Assembly (NCBI RefSeq): GCF_001046895.1
Contig: NZ_CAQI01000053.1
Span: 434,001-498,000, forward strand
Direction of reading: 5' to 3'
DNA: 64,000 nt
Origin: Pseudarthrobacter siccitolerans
Lineage (GTDB): Bacteria; Actinomycetota; Actinomycetes; Actinomycetales; Micrococcaceae
Shown here: in pieces, positions 9,490-18,999 of the stretch
Layout of the letters: the number at the start of each line of letters is the position of its first letter
Numbering within the stretch: the stretch's first letter is position 1
The notes under the pieces: generated by a model
The model's database searches: none
What the model was told of the DNA's origin: nothing
What the model saw: the letters and a program-made list of their open reading frames with translations, nothing else
Made by a program: the position numbers and the translations under genes

Positions 9490-10389
9490 TCAGAGCCCCT
9501 TTCCGCCGGTCACCGGCAGTACGGCCCCGGAAATATAGGATCCGTCCTCCGAGGCCAGCAGGACATAGGCCGCGGCAAGTTCGGCGGGCTGGCCCGCCCG
9601 TTCCAGCGGTGTGTCCTGGCCGAATTTCGGAAGCTTCTCCGGCCATTCGGTGGCCGGGATCAAGGGCGTCCAGATGGGTCCCGGAGCCACGGCGTTGACC
9701 CGGATTCCCTTGGGGCCAAGTTCCTGCGCCAGCGCCTTGGTGAAGGCCACCTGCGCCGCCTTGGTCATGGCGTAATCGATCAGGCCCGGGGACGGGTTGA
9801 ATGCCTGGACCGATGCCGTGGTGATGATCGAGGCGCCGGGTTTGAGATGTGGAACGGCGGCCCGGGCCGTCCACAGCAGCGAGTAGAGATTGGTTTTGAA
9901 AACCCGGTCGAATTCCTCCGTGGGCAGGGACTCCAGGCTTTCCCGGTTCTTCTGGTACGCGGCGTTCAGCACCACCACATCCAGGCGGCCGAACTCCGCC
10001 GCCGTTTCGTCAGCGATCCGGGTGCTGAACTCCTCCTCGCGGCCGTCGCCGGCAAACAGGAGGACCCGCCGGCCCGCCTTCCGGATCCAGTCCGCGGTGT
10101 CCTGGGCGTCGTCCTCCTCTTCGGGGAGGTAGGAAATGGCGACGTCGGCCCCTTCGCGTGCAAACGCGATGGCGGCCGCCTTGCCGATGCCGGAGTCTCC
10201 GCCGGTGATGAGGGCGGCCTTGCCCTGCAGTTTTGCGTGCCCCTCATAGCTGAGTTCACCGTGGTCCGGTTTCGGCTCCATGGGCGCCGTCAGGCCGGGC
10301 TGCTTCTGCTCCTGCTCCGGAAACGGGCCTGCGTGGTAGCCGCCCCGCGGATCCCTGGGCTGGTCTGTCTGCTTGTCCGTGTCGCTCAT
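9490..10389 (-). CDS. SDR family oxidoreductase with N-terminal extension (YghA/GsiB-neighbour type)
   Basis: 299 residues. After a 45-residue hydrophilic N-terminal extension (PRDPRGGYHAGPFPEQEQKQPG) comes a classical short-chain dehydrogenase: TGGDSGIGKAAA for the cofactor, LNAAYQ in place of NNAG, catalytic S in ITTASVQAF and YAMTK. The extension and GGDSGIG match the YghA-like, often stress-induced, branch annotated as glucose/general alcohol dehydrogenases. NADP preference is not decided. It is divergent from the DUF6328 gene. The substrate is unknown. Confidence 0.85.
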   Translation of the reverse strand: MSDTDKQTDQPRDPRGGYHAGPFPEQEQKQPGLTAPMEPKPDHGELSYEGHAKLQGKAALITGGDSGIGKAAAIAFAREGADVAISYLPEEEDDAQDTADWIRKAGRRVLLFAGDGREEEFSTRIADETAAEFGRLDVVVLNAAYQKNRESLESLPTEEFDRVFKTNLYSLLWTARAAVPHLKPGASIITTASVQAFNPSPGLIDYAMTKAAQVAFTKALAQELGPKGIRVNAVAPGPIWTPLIPATEWPEKLPKFGQDTPLERAGQPAELAAAYVLLASEDGSYISGAVLPVTGGKGL

Positions 10390-10596
10390 AATCCCCTACT
10401 CACTCTGTCGGTTTCCGCGGGCCCCCGCGCACCGGCCCTTCGAAACTATCCCCGCCGGTGGAGCGAAGTCCACCGTTCAGTTCCAATAATCAGTAAACTT
10501 ATCAAATGGTGGCGGCGGCGCAACGTTGCCCTTGTTTTTGGGTAGCTAAGGGGTAGAAAGATACCCAGGGACTGGTTGGGGCAGGAAGGAGAGGCA

Positions 10597-11094
10597 ATGT
10601 CGGACGTGGAGGATTACACCGGCAGGACGGGCAGGAATGAGACCCGCGAGGAACAGTTGGACCGCAACTGGGCTGAACTGCTCCAGGAGATGCGGGTGCT
10701 GCAGATGGGCGTGCAGATCCTCGCCGGCTTCCTGCTGACACTGCCCTTCCAGGAGCGGTTTGAAGACCTTGATGACTTCCAGATCACCCTCTACCTGACG
10801 AACGTGGTGGTCGCTGCGCTGACCACAGCGCTCATTCTTTTGCCGGTGAGTGTCCACCGGCGGCTTTTCCGGAAGCGGCTCAAGGAAACCCTGGTCTCCA
10901 GCGGTGACACCATCGCCAAGATCACCCTTGCCGGAATCGCGCTGCTGAGCGCCGGCACTGCCGCCCTGGTCTTTGACGTGACCGCCGGACGCTCAGCCGG
11001 CCTCACCGCCGGCGGAGCGCTGATGGCCGTGATGCTGGTCCTGCTGGTCTACGTTCCCATCCACCTGAACAAGCGGGCTGAAGCGGCCAGGTAA
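10597..11094 (+). CDS. DUF6328 family membrane protein
   Basis: 165 residues with four hydrophobic segments (about residues 35-50, 65-85, 110-130 and 135-155) and the family-like opening RNETREEQLDRNWAELLQEMRVLQMGVQILAGFLLTLPF. AAGGAG lies five bases before the ATG at 10597, which is preferred over an upstream TTG. Two GGGTAG boxes (10540-10545 and 10551-10556) lie upstream and resemble -10 elements of SigB/SigF-type promoters, but no convincing -35 is spaced correctly. Function unknown; the DUF name is from memory of the motif. Confidence 0.75.
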   Translation: MSDVEDYTGRTGRNETREEQLDRNWAELLQEMRVLQMGVQILAGFLLTLPFQERFEDLDDFQITLYLTNVVVAALTTALILLPVSVHRRLFRKRLKETLVSSGDTIAKITLAGIALLSAGTAALVFDVTAGRSAGLTAGGALMAVMLVLLVYVPIHLNKRAEAAR

Positions 11095-11242
11095 CGGCAC
11101 CCCTGGACAGCGCGGGCCAGCGCCGCACTCCGGATCTGCCCCGGATACTCCGTCACACCACGTTTCCGTCCAGCGACAACATGTGTCCCCTTACCAGCCA
11201 GGCGGCCGGACAACCAGCCGCTGACAACGACAGGAGAAACAT

Positions 11243-11554
11243 ATGAAAACACTTTTGAGGACTGCCTTGGCGGCCCTGCTGCTCCTTGCCGCGCCGGCAC
11301 TTTCAGTCGGCGCGGCCCACGCCTCGATGGCGCCCGGCAGTGCGGGGACCACCGTTGCGATCTCGGCCGCGTCTCCCACGCCATCCCCCGGCGATACCGC
11401 TTCCACCGGCCCGGCCAATCCGGGAACCGGCGAATCAGCCGCAAACGAGTCCACCCGGCTCGATTACACCCCATGGTTCATCGGCGCGGTGGTCCTGGCC
11501 ACCCTGATAGTGATCCTCATCTGGCGCCGCCGCCGCAACACCACCATTGTTTAG
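11243..11554 (+). CDS. Small secreted/membrane-anchored protein
   Basis: 103 residues. It has a clear Sec signal peptide (MKTLLRTALAALLLLAAPALSVGAAHA), a 50-residue Ser/Thr/Pro/Gly-rich extracellular stretch, one transmembrane segment (WFIGAVVLATLIVILIW) and a basic RRRRN tail that fixes the C-terminus inside. The layout is that of sortase substrates but no LPXTG-like motif is present, so it is a plain single-pass protein. An ACAGGAGAAACAT site precedes the ATG. Function unknown. Confidence 0.75.
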   Translation: MKTLLRTALAALLLLAAPALSVGAAHASMAPGSAGTTVAISAASPTPSPGDTASTGPANPGTGESAANESTRLDYTPWFIGAVVLATLIVILIWRRRRNTTIV

Positions 11555-11585
11555 CGGGACAAGTGTGTAACAGCAGGGAGTTCAG

Positions 11586-12710
11586 CTAGGCGCCTTCAAG
11601 TACCTGGCTTGTTGCCCAGGCCAGGTACTTGGCGGCGTTGGCCACCGCGTCCTGGGGGCTTGAAGCCACGTCCAGCAACTGGGCGGCGGCAACCACGCCG
11701 TGCCCGGCGAGGTCTTCCGGGGTGACCAGGATCCTGCCGGCCACCACAATCACCGGGATACCCCGCTCTCGGGCCGCATCCGCGAGCGCGATCGGGGCTT
11801 TTCCGGTCAGCGACTGGCCGTCCATGGACCCTTCACCGGTGATCACCAGGTCTGCCGCGGACAGCTGGTCCGCCAGGCCGGTGAGTCCCGCCACCAGCGC
11901 GAAGCCGCCTTCCAGCGCGGCGTCGGTGAAGGCAAGGAACGACGCCGGGAACCCGCCGGCCGCGCCCGCTCCCTCGACGTTGACGTCCCGGCCCGTTGCC
12001 TCCCGCAGGAGGGATGCCCAGTTGCGCAGGCCGGCGTCGAGCAGTTCCACGGCCTCCTCGTCCGCGCCCTTCTGGGGCGAAAAGACGTGGGCGGCTCCCA
12101 GGGCTCCGTACAGCGGGTTGCGTACGTCGACGGCGATGCGGAAAGTGGTGGCGGCCAGGCGGGGGTCGAGTTCGGAGACGTCCAGCGCCACGACGTCAGC
12201 GAGTGAACCGCCACCCAGCGGCACAACGTTTCCGGCTGCGTCCAGCGGCTTCAGGCCGAGGGCGCGCAGGGCGCCGCTGCCGGCGTCGGTCATTGCCGAT
12301 CCGCCGAGCCCCAGGACGATTTCCGTGGCCCCGGCGTCCAGGGCGGCCGCGATCAGCTGGCCGCAGCCGTAGCTGTGGGCGCGCAGGGCATTGGCGGGAG
12401 TGGGTTCCATCCCGGCCAGGCCGGAGGCCTGCGCGGTTTCGATCACGGCGGTGACCTTGCCGCCGTCGGCCTTCCTGATGGCCCACGCCGCGCCCACGGG
12501 GGCAAGGATGGGGCCCACTACGGCATTGATGCGCTCCTCGTAACCCGCTGCCACCGCGGCTTCCAGGGTGCCCTCGCCGCCGTCGGCAATGGGGAACTGG
12601 GTGGCAACGGCGTCCGGGTAGACGCGCAACGCGCCCTCGGCAATCGCGGCGGCCGCTTCAGCGGCCGTGAGGGAACCTTTGAACTTGTCCGGAGCAATAA
12701 GAATGCGCAT
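11586..12710 (-). CDS. Glycerate kinase (GarK/GlxK family)
   Basis: About 374 residues. Phosphorylates D-glycerate to 2- or 3-phosphoglycerate. The start MRILIAPDKFKGSLTAAEAA and the glycine-rich IVLGLGGSAMTDAGSGAL and ITGEGSMDGQSLTGKAP segments are the family core. An ATG at 12722 is also possible; 12710 gives the usual N-terminus and has GGAG close upstream. It is a monocistronic minus-strand gene. In this chromosome it could serve glycine/serine or glyoxylate-derived glycerate, but there is no local partner gene to show it. Confidence 0.92.
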   Translation of the reverse strand: MRILIAPDKFKGSLTAAEAAAAIAEGALRVYPDAVATQFPIADGGEGTLEAAVAAGYEERINAVVGPILAPVGAAWAIRKADGGKVTAVIETAQASGLAGMEPTPANALRAHSYGCGQLIAAALDAGATEIVLGLGGSAMTDAGSGALRALGLKPLDAAGNVVPLGGGSLADVVALDVSELDPRLAATTFRIAVDVRNPLYGALGAAHVFSPQKGADEEAVELLDAGLRNWASLLREATGRDVNVEGAGAAGGFPASFLAFTDAALEGGFALVAGLTGLADQLSAADLVITGEGSMDGQSLTGKAPIALADAARERGIPVIVVAGRILVTPEDLAGHGVVAAAQLLDVASSPQDAVANAAKYLAWATSQVLEGA

Positions 12711-12815
12711 GGGCTCCATCATGCCAGCCAGAACCTGGAAAGCGCTTGCCCGCTCCGTAATGCAGACACGCGCCCACCGTCGAAGCAGCTGACTCCCGGA
12801 AGGCAGGACGCGCGG

Positions 12816-13625
12816 CTACCCCTGCCGCCAATCATGGCTGGTAATGTGCGAGCCGGCCTGAGGACCCATCTGCAGCATGCCGCCATCCACGGCCCAGGAC
12901 GCCCCGTTCACGTAGCTCGAAGCGGGAGACGCAAGGAAGGCGATCACAGCGGCGATTTCCCGGGCATCACCGGGCCGGCCCAGGGGAACACCGGGCCTGT
13001 CCTTCGTGGTGGGGTCTTCATCCTCCTGCCCCGTCATGGGCGTTGCTATTTCGCCGGGGGCCACACTGTTGGCCGTAATGCCGTGTTCGGCAAGTTCCAG
13101 GGCGAGGGTTTTCATGAGCCCGCCCAGCCCATGTTTGGAAGCATCATAGGCGGACGATCCCACCCGGGGCTGGAATTCGTGGACGCTGGTCACCGCAATA
13201 AGCCGCCCTCCCCTGCCTGCGTGGACCATGCGCCGGGCGGCCGCCTGAAGGCAGACGAACGCGCCATTGAGGTTGGTGTCGAGGGTTTGCATCCAGGTCT
13301 CGACGTCGAGATCCAGGAACTTTGTCCCGTCACCGGCGCCCGCGTTGTTGACAAAAACGTCCACGCCGCCGAGTTCTTCCGCCAGTTCGTCGATGACGGC
13401 GCCCGCGCCCTGGAGGTCGGTGGTGTCCAGGCGGCGCACCACGGCCTTGCGCCCCAGACCGCGGATCTCTTCCGCGGTCGCCTCGGCGCCTTCCTTGTCG
13501 GAGTGCCAGGTGACGCCCACGTCCATCCCCGCTCTGGCAAGGGCCACGGCGGTGGCCTTGCCGATTCCGGAGTCTGATGCGGTGACGATGGCGGTAGTTG
13601 GGCTAAAATCCGCGGTTTCCTGCAT
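12816..13625 (-). CDS. SDR family oxidoreductase
   Basis: 269 residues, classical short-chain dehydrogenase. The cofactor motif reads TASDSGIGKATA (TxxxGxG), then VNNAGAG, catalytic Ser in VTSVHEF, and YDASKHG with Tyr and Lys. The HSDKEGAEATAEEI segment after beta-2 contains a basic/His start compatible with NADP. The C-terminus ITSHDWRQG is short. It stands upstream of two small minus-strand genes with gaps, so co-transcription is uncertain. The substrate cannot be named. Confidence 0.85.
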   Translation of the reverse strand: MQETADFSPTTAIVTASDSGIGKATAVALARAGMDVGVTWHSDKEGAEATAEEIRGLGRKAVVRRLDTTDLQGAGAVIDELAEELGGVDVFVNNAGAGDGTKFLDLDVETWMQTLDTNLNGAFVCLQAAARRMVHAGRGGRLIAVTSVHEFQPRVGSSAYDASKHGLGGLMKTLALELAEHGITANSVAPGEIATPMTGQEDEDPTTKDRPGVPLGRPGDAREIAAVIAFLASPASSYVNGASWAVDGGMLQMGPQAGSHITSHDWRQG

Positions 13626-13695
13626 GGTGGCTCCTTGTCACTGGGGAGGGGCGGTCTATGGCCTGGCGGCTTTGGTGATCAGGCGGCTTTGGCGA

Positions 13696-14115
13696 TCAGG
13701 CGGGACGGCGGAGTTCGGGCGGCTCCCGGTAGCCGTCGTCGTTCGCTTCGGGCAGGCTGTCCCGCACGGCCATCAGCGGGACAGCAAAGGTCACCACTGG
13801 CCGGGGGTGGGCGTCGTCGGCAGACCTGACGGTCAGGCTCCGGGTTCCGGGCGGCACCGACGGGGTAAAGACCTGCAGGTTCCGGGAACCCAGGGTGGCC
13901 GATTCACAAAGGGAGTACTCGGTGCCGAAGTGGTCCTGGAGGATGATTTCAGGTTCCGGTTCGCCGTCGGAGGCCAGCTGGATATTGACCACCAGGCCCG
14001 TGGACCAGATCTCCACTGAGAGCACCGTAAATTCCGTGGAATCCGTGACATGCCGGCCGTAGGTGGGCGGCAGCAGCATTCCGCGGAGGGAACCGGAAGG
14101 GATAAGTTTGCGCAT
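13696..14115 (-). CDS. Hypothetical protein, beta-rich
   Basis: 139 residues, not recognised. The middle alternates hydrophobic and polar residues (TEFTVLSVEIWSTGLVVNIQL, then SLTVRSADDA and VVTFAVPLMAV), which suggests a beta sandwich. No signal peptide or membrane segment. It starts with ATG at 14115 after GGAACTAT. The coding frame has the usual GC-rich third positions, supporting a real gene. Confidence 0.6.
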   Translation of the reverse strand: MRKLIPSGSLRGMLLPPTYGRHVTDSTEFTVLSVEIWSTGLVVNIQLASDGEPEPEIILQDHFGTEYSLCESATLGSRNLQVFTPSVPPGTRSLTVRSADDAHPRPVVTFAVPLMAVRDSLPEANDDGYREPPELRRPA

Positions 14116-14209
14116 GATAGTTCCTGTAGTTTTGCGCCTGCCGACGACGGGACAGCGCCGGAGGTCATCCGGTGCAGGTCTTCCGGGGGTACGGCAGGAC
14201 GGATGCGGC

Positions 14210-14659
14210 TTAGGCGTCTTCCCGGCCGGGATTTTCCAGCCGGAAGAAATTGGATTGCTGGCCGTCGCTGCGCTGTTCCTGGTAAATGAAATTCAGCTGG
14301 CGGGAGTCGAAGGTGTCAAACCATTCCTCCCAGCTGATGTGGCGAAGTTTGTCATTTTCGCCGCCGAAGTCGATCCGCAGTACCCCGAGGTGGTCGCCAT
14401 GCTCCGTGCCTTCCACAGCGGCCGGAACGCCGTCCCGCTCCTCCGCCCACTGCCTGATGACTTCATGGTGCGTGGTGACCAGGCTGCGGCCCTCGCGCTC
14501 CGGTTCATCCTCAGTTGAGGTGACTTCCTGTGAGTACTTCAAGGATTTCGATGTTTCCGGGCCGGTGCGCATCTTCCCGCCGTCGGGTCCGGGGCCCAGA
14601 TCTTCTTCGTCCTGGTCCGCTTCAGCTTCGCGCGTCTTGTTGCCTTTGTCTTCTGCCAT
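14210..14659 (-). CDS. Hypothetical protein with acidic N-terminal half
   Basis: 149 residues. Residues 1-50 are acidic and disordered (EADQDEEDLGPGPDGG). Residues 55-149 have a folded look with HHEVIRQWAEERDGVPAAVEGTEHGD, LRIDFGG and ISWEEWFDTFDSRQLNFIYQEQ. The WAEERDGVPAAVEGT...LRIDF pattern is recurrent in short actinobacterial proteins of unknown role. AAAGGA about eight bases upstream selects the second ATG (14659) over the one at 14668. Confidence 0.7.
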   Translation of the reverse strand: MAEDKGNKTREAEADQDEEDLGPGPDGGKMRTGPETSKSLKYSQEVTSTEDEPEREGRSLVTTHHEVIRQWAEERDGVPAAVEGTEHGDHLGVLRIDFGGENDKLRHISWEEWFDTFDSRQLNFIYQEQRSDGQQSNFFRLENPGREDA

Positions 14660-14741
14660 GATGGCCATCCTTTCCCCTGGAGGTAACTAGTAAGTCTACT
14701 TACTATGGAGCCTCCCGACCAGCCTTCGTGTCAAGGGGCGG

Positions 14742-14791
14742 GCCCGGCCGCGCAGCGTCCGCCGGGGCCCGGCCGCGCAGCGTCCGCCGGG
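14742..14791. repeat. 25-bp direct tandem repeat (2 copies plus a partial third)
   Basis: GCCCGGCCGCGCAGCGTCC followed by GCCGGG is repeated exactly at a 25-bp period (14742 and 14767), and a third copy begins at 14792. It lies between the methyltransferase stop and the start of the upstream gene, in noncoding DNA. Very high GC. Confidence 0.85.
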
Positions 14792-14802
14792 GCCCGGGAC
14801 AG

Positions 14803-15624
14803 TTAGGGCCGCGGGCGCAGAACCGCGTAATAGCCGGGGATCCGGCTCTGCGCGGCAACGTCCGTCATCTGGTTGGTCTCGATGACGACGCTGCCATCCT
14901 CGAGCAGGTCCCAGCTCTCGCCGGGCAGGACGCGGGAGCGCTCGGCAGGACCGAAATGGCCGGGCATCGGCAGTTCCCGGATGGCCCGTTCAAGAGGGGC
15001 CGGGATGCCCTTGGGGGTGGCTCCCAGGTGCGCCACATAGTCCACCGGGTTGCCCTGGAAGTTGGTCTCGGTGAGGAAGACCGTGCCGCAACTGCCGGCC
15101 AGGACCCGGAGGTTCTCCACCAGTGCCGCCTGGTCGCCGGGACTGAGCACGTGAAGCACGCCGCGGATGAAAATGTTCGCGCCGCGTTCGCCCGCCAACC
15201 CGCGGGCGGCGTCGGGTGCCGTCATGTCCCGTGCTTCGTAGCGGACGCGGCCTGCCGGGCCGTCCAGCGCTTCGGACTCGGCGCGGGCCCGGGTCACTGC
15301 GTGGGCTGATACGTCCACACCGATGACATCGCGGAAGGTGCCGGCCAGTGCACGCGTGAAGCTACCGTGTCCACAGCCCACGTCAACCACGGGAAGATCC
15401 GGATCCAGGTAGCGCAGCAGCACCTCCCGGTAGCCCATGAACTCATGGTCCCGGCCCGAATCCCACAGCACCTCGCCGCCCGGGCCTGTCGACTTGATGC
15501 CCGCCCAGTACTTGTCCCACGCCAGCCGCCTGTCCTTGGGCGCGGAACGGGACAGCCTGGCAAGCTTGGGGATCATCAGGTACTTCTGCCAGGAAGCGCG
15601 CACCGGTTTTACTGGGGAGGACAC
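14803..15624 (-). CDS. Class I SAM-dependent methyltransferase
   Basis: 273 residues. Motif I VVDVGCGHGSFTRAL, motif post-I VIGVDVSAHAV, and an acidic ARDMTAPDA loop show the Rossmann methyltransferase fold. The N-terminal 60 residues include a conserved-looking WDKYWAGIKSTGPGGEVLWDS. The substrate is unknown; this group includes both small-molecule and lipid methylases. It is a single gene on the minus strand, divergent from the sensor kinase at 15798. Confidence 0.85.
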   Translation of the reverse strand: MSSPVKPVRASWQKYLMIPKLARLSRSAPKDRRLAWDKYWAGIKSTGPGGEVLWDSGRDHEFMGYREVLLRYLDPDLPVVDVGCGHGSFTRALAGTFRDVIGVDVSAHAVTRARAESEALDGPAGRVRYEARDMTAPDAARGLAGERGANIFIRGVLHVLSPGDQAALVENLRVLAGSCGTVFLTETNFQGNPVDYVAHLGATPKGIPAPLERAIRELPMPGHFGPAERSRVLPGESWDLLEDGSVVIETNQMTDVAAQSRIPGYYAVLRPRP

Positions 15625-15797
15625 AGTCCAAATATATGCCGCGCAGCATCAGGCAGGCGGTTTGCAGGCCCGACGGCGGTTCGCCGCCGGTCCGCAAGGG
15701 GCATTGTTCCGTCACGCTGGTGCGATGTGCAGCTTCCAAGGGACCATCCGGGACGAGCCGCCCTACAATGTACTCAACTGGGAGCGAAGGGGGCATT

Positions 15798-17447
15798 GTG
15801 GCGGCTGATTTGCCGTGGGACCCGTCTGTGCCACGCACCGCTTATGTAGCGGACCCCGACGACGGGCGCCTGGCTTTGAATGCGCAGGCACTGCACGAGG
15901 CTGGTTACGAGGTGCGCACAGCGCGCGATGCCCACGGCCTCGCCGGCTTGCTGGCTGCAGGCGAACCATCGGTCATCGTTGTGGACACGTCCCTGTCCGC
16001 CGTTGAAGCAGAGGCACCCGTCCTGGTGATGGTGGACCTGGACAGCCCGGCGGAGCTGGCAGCCATGCAGCCTCCCGGCGTCCACGACTGCATTGCCAAA
16101 CCCCCGCCGCCCAAGGAACTGGTGCACCGGGCCAGCGCCCTCATCAGCCAGGTGTCCAGGCGCAAAATTGCCCGGCAGGAGGCCGAGGCTCTCCGTGAAC
16201 AGCTCCGGCTGGTATCCGCAGCCGTACGCGGGACGAATAATCCGCAGGAGATCGCCAACCATGTGGTCACTGGTTTTGGGGAAACCTTTAAGGCTGACCA
16301 CGTCCGGCTGACCACCTTTGAGGACGAGCGGGTTCCCCGCATCAATGCCACGTGGACCCGGCCCGGCCTTGAACCGCTGGCGGACGCATCGCTGCCGGAC
16401 GAAGCATCTGCGCGCCAGACCGCGGACATGCTGTGGGCCGGGGCCGAAACGCTCTCCTCCGAGGCGTCCGAGGAGGAGGGGCACACCGGCGAATCCGCTG
16501 GCACCCGGCACCTTGGCCCCGCCGCCTCGTTGCTGGCGGTGCCGGTGGGTGAGGGCAATTCCTCACTGGGCATCATTTGGATCGTTATGCTGGACCAGCC
16601 GCGGCAATGGTCCCGGGCCGAGCTCGGCCTGATCCAGCACGTCGCCGGCAATGCCGCACACGGGCTGATCCAGAGCCACCTGATCAGCAGCCAGCAGCAG
16701 GTGGTCAAGCAGCTGCAACAGCTTGACAAGGCAAAGACGGATTTCCTCGCCACCGTCAACCACGAGCTGAGGACGCCGCTGACGTCCATCATGGCGTACC
16801 TGGACATGATCCAGGAAAGTACCGAGCAGCCTGTTTCGCCCGAGGTCCACCAGATGCTGGACATTGTTGTCCGCAACACCGAGCGGCTCCGCATGCTGAT
16901 CGAGGACATGCTGAGCGTGTCCCGCAACGGCCTCGAGGACAACCTGATGCATCTCACCCCGGTGCGGCTGGGGCAGACGCTGGACCTGGTGGCCGGGGCG
17001 CTGCGGCCCCTGGCCCAGCTGCAGAACGTCACTATCGCCGTGGATCCTGCTCCCGAGGACCCTGAGATCCTGGCCGATGAGGTGCAGTTGCAGCAGGTGT
17101 TCACCAATCTGGTGTCCAACGCCATCAAGTTCACGCCCAGCGGCGGCCGGATCGAGGTGGGCAGCGAATCGCACGCCGCGGCGGACGGCACCCGGTGGGC
17201 AACCATCAGCGTGGCTGACACCGGCATCGGCATTTCCAGCGAGGAAATCGACCACGTCTTTACCCGGTTCTACCGCGCGTCCAATGCCATGTCCGGAGCC
17301 ATTCCCGGTACCGGGCTGGGACTGGCGATCACCAAGGACATCGTGGCCCGCCACGGGGGCCACATCGACGTGGCTTCCACGCTGGGCGCCGGCACCACCG
17401 TCACCGTGAGCCTTCCGTTGGATGCCGACCGCCACCAGGCCAACTGA
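15798..17447 (+). CDS. Sensor histidine kinase with N-terminal receiver-like and GAF domains
   Basis: 549 residues, no membrane segment, so cytosolic. Residues 10-120 look like a shortened receiver (VADPDD acidic pair, IVVDTS aspartate, AKPPPPKEL lysine). A GAF-like domain covers about 140-290. The HisKA H-box is VNHELRTPLTSIMAYLDMI and the ATPase has the N box LVSNAIKF, the G1 box VADTGIGI, FTRFYR and the G2 box GTGLGLAI. The GTG at 15798 has GAAGGGGG just upstream; an earlier ATG at 15768 overlaps a TACAAT box and is less likely. The GGDEF-EAL gene starts 20 bases after its stop, so the two are co-transcribed. No separate response regulator is seen. Confidence 0.9.
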   Translation: MAADLPWDPSVPRTAYVADPDDGRLALNAQALHEAGYEVRTARDAHGLAGLLAAGEPSVIVVDTSLSAVEAEAPVLVMVDLDSPAELAAMQPPGVHDCIAKPPPPKELVHRASALISQVSRRKIARQEAEALREQLRLVSAAVRGTNNPQEIANHVVTGFGETFKADHVRLTTFEDERVPRINATWTRPGLEPLADASLPDEASARQTADMLWAGAETLSSEASEEEGHTGESAGTRHLGPAASLLAVPVGEGNSSLGIIWIVMLDQPRQWSRAELGLIQHVAGNAAHGLIQSHLISSQQQVVKQLQQLDKAKTDFLATVNHELRTPLTSIMAYLDMIQESTEQPVSPEVHQMLDIVVRNTERLRMLIEDMLSVSRNGLEDNLMHLTPVRLGQTLDLVAGALRPLAQLQNVTIAVDPAPEDPEILADEVQLQQVFTNLVSNAIKFTPSGGRIEVGSESHAAADGTRWATISVADTGIGISSEEIDHVFTRFYRASNAMSGAIPGTGLGLAITKDIVARHGGHIDVASTLGAGTTVTVSLPLDADRHQAN

Positions 17448-17466
17448 GCACGGAAGGGAGGAACCG

Positions 17467-18999
17467 ATGTTTGCCGACAACGACCCCCGGCTTTCCCAAC
17501 TGCTCGAAGGTATTGTCCGGCTGGCATCGGGAGACCTCAGCTCGCGGATAGAAGTATCGGAAGCCCGGGACGAGCTGGATGCCATCATCATGGGCACCAA
17601 CCTCCTGGCCGAGGATCTGCAGATCATCTACGAGGAACTCGAGCAACGGGTGCAGGTGCGCACCCAGCTCCTGCACGAAGCGCACCTGGAGATGCAGAAA
17701 ATGGCCATGCAGGACCCCCTGACGGGCCTGGCCAACCGGTCTGCGCTCATCGACGCCCTCAGATCCGCCATCGAGGACGATGACGCGGAGGAGGGGCCCG
17801 TGATCCTGCTGATGGACCTTGACGCCTTCAAGTCCATCAACGACAGCGCGGGGCATACCGCCGGCGACAAAGTACTGATCACCGTAGGTGAACGGATCCG
17901 CGCCGCAGTGCGTGAGACCGACGTCGTGGCCCGGCTGGGCGGGGACGAGTTCGCGATCGTGATGCCGGGTGTCACCGCAGACCAGGCGGCAGTGGTGGGG
18001 CACCGCATCCTGGCATCGTTGAATGAACCCATAGAGCTTTCGGGGCGCAGCCTGCGCTGCGGCGCCAGCATCGGGCTGAGCGTTGGCGGTGCGGGCCAAA
18101 CTCCTGAGGACATGCTTATGGAGGCCGACGTCGCCATGTATGCCTCCAAGGCCGAGGGGCAGCACAGGCTGCACCGGTTCGAACCCGGCCTCCTGCTGGT
18201 CCGGCGGCTCCGCAGCCAGCTGGTGGAAGACCTCCGGAACGCCATCAGGACCGACGGACTGACGCTGCACTACCAGCCCGTGGTGGAGCTGGGCTCGGGC
18301 CGGATCGAAGGCGTGGAGGCACTGGTCCGCTGGAACCACCCCACCCGCGGGCTCATTATGCCGGACGAGTTCATTCCGCTGGCCGAGGAAGCCGGGCTGA
18401 TCTCCGAGCTGGGGCTGTGGGTGCTGCGGACGGCGGTGCACCAGTTGCGGAAATGGATTGACGGGCACTTGGTGGACCAGCGCTTCTCGGTCCGGATCAA
18501 CATCTCCGCAACGGACCTGCAAAGCCTGCAGTTCATCGAGGATGTCCGGAACGTCCTCAAGGAAACCGGGGTGGGGCCGGACCAAGTGGTCCTGGAACTG
18601 ACTGAGGTAGCCATCGTCAAGGGCAACGAGCTGGACCGTTACTCCCTGGGCGGGTTGCGCGGGCTGGGCGTGGGCATCGAAATTGATGATTTCGGCACCG
18701 GCTATTCGTCTATCAGCTACCTCCGCCGACTGCCGGTGGACCGCGTGAAGGTGGACCGTTCGCTGATTGACGGGCTGGGCAGCGATCCCAAGCAACCGGC
18801 CCTGGTGGCGGCCGTCCTGCAGCTCATCCGGGCATGCGGGCTGGAGGCCGTCTGGGAGGGCGTGGAAACCGCGGAACAGGCCGAGATCCTCCGGGGCCTG
18901 GGCTGCCTGAGTGCGCAGGGCTATTACTTCAGCAGGCCCGTTCCGCCGGAGCAGGTCCCCGACCTGCTGGCAGCCCAGCCGGAAAGCGCTAACCAGTAA
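17467..18999 (+). CDS. Bifunctional-type diguanylate cyclase/phosphodiesterase (HAMP-like, GGDEF, EAL)
   Basis: 510 residues. Residues 1-50 resemble a HAMP module (RLASGDLSSRIEV...ELDAIIMGTNLLAEDL) without membrane helices, followed by a coiled coil. The GGDEF domain has an intact RLGGDEF active site and an inhibitory RETD site exactly five residues upstream. The EAL domain keeps EGVEALVRW, NISATDL, LELTE, IDDFGTGYSS, VKVDRS, EGVET and QGYYFSRP, so both synthesis and hydrolysis of c-di-GMP look possible. AGGGAGG precedes the ATG at 17467. The gene follows the histidine kinase by 19 bases, suggesting that the kinase and c-di-GMP output belong together. Confidence 0.93.
   Translation: MFADNDPRLSQLLEGIVRLASGDLSSRIEVSEARDELDAIIMGTNLLAEDLQIIYEELEQRVQVRTQLLHEAHLEMQKMAMQDPLTGLANRSALIDALRSAIEDDDAEEGPVILLMDLDAFKSINDSAGHTAGDKVLITVGERIRAAVRETDVVARLGGDEFAIVMPGVTADQAAVVGHRILASLNEPIELSGRSLRCGASIGLSVGGAGQTPEDMLMEADVAMYASKAEGQHRLHRFEPGLLLVRRLRSQLVEDLRNAIRTDGLTLHYQPVVELGSGRIEGVEALVRWNHPTRGLIMPDEFIPLAEEAGLISELGLWVLRTAVHQLRKWIDGHLVDQRFSVRINISATDLQSLQFIEDVRNVLKETGVGPDQVVLELTEVAIVKGNELDRYSLGGLRGLGVGIEIDDFGTGYSSISYLRRLPVDRVKVDRSLIDGLGSDPKQPALVAAVLQLIRACGLEAVWEGVETAEQAEILRGLGCLSAQGYYFSRPVPPEQVPDLLAAQPESANQ

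Noticed and set aside
12375..13577. Plus-strand open frame of 400 codons
   Set aside because: Antisense to glycerate kinase and the SDR gene, with no recognisable domain.
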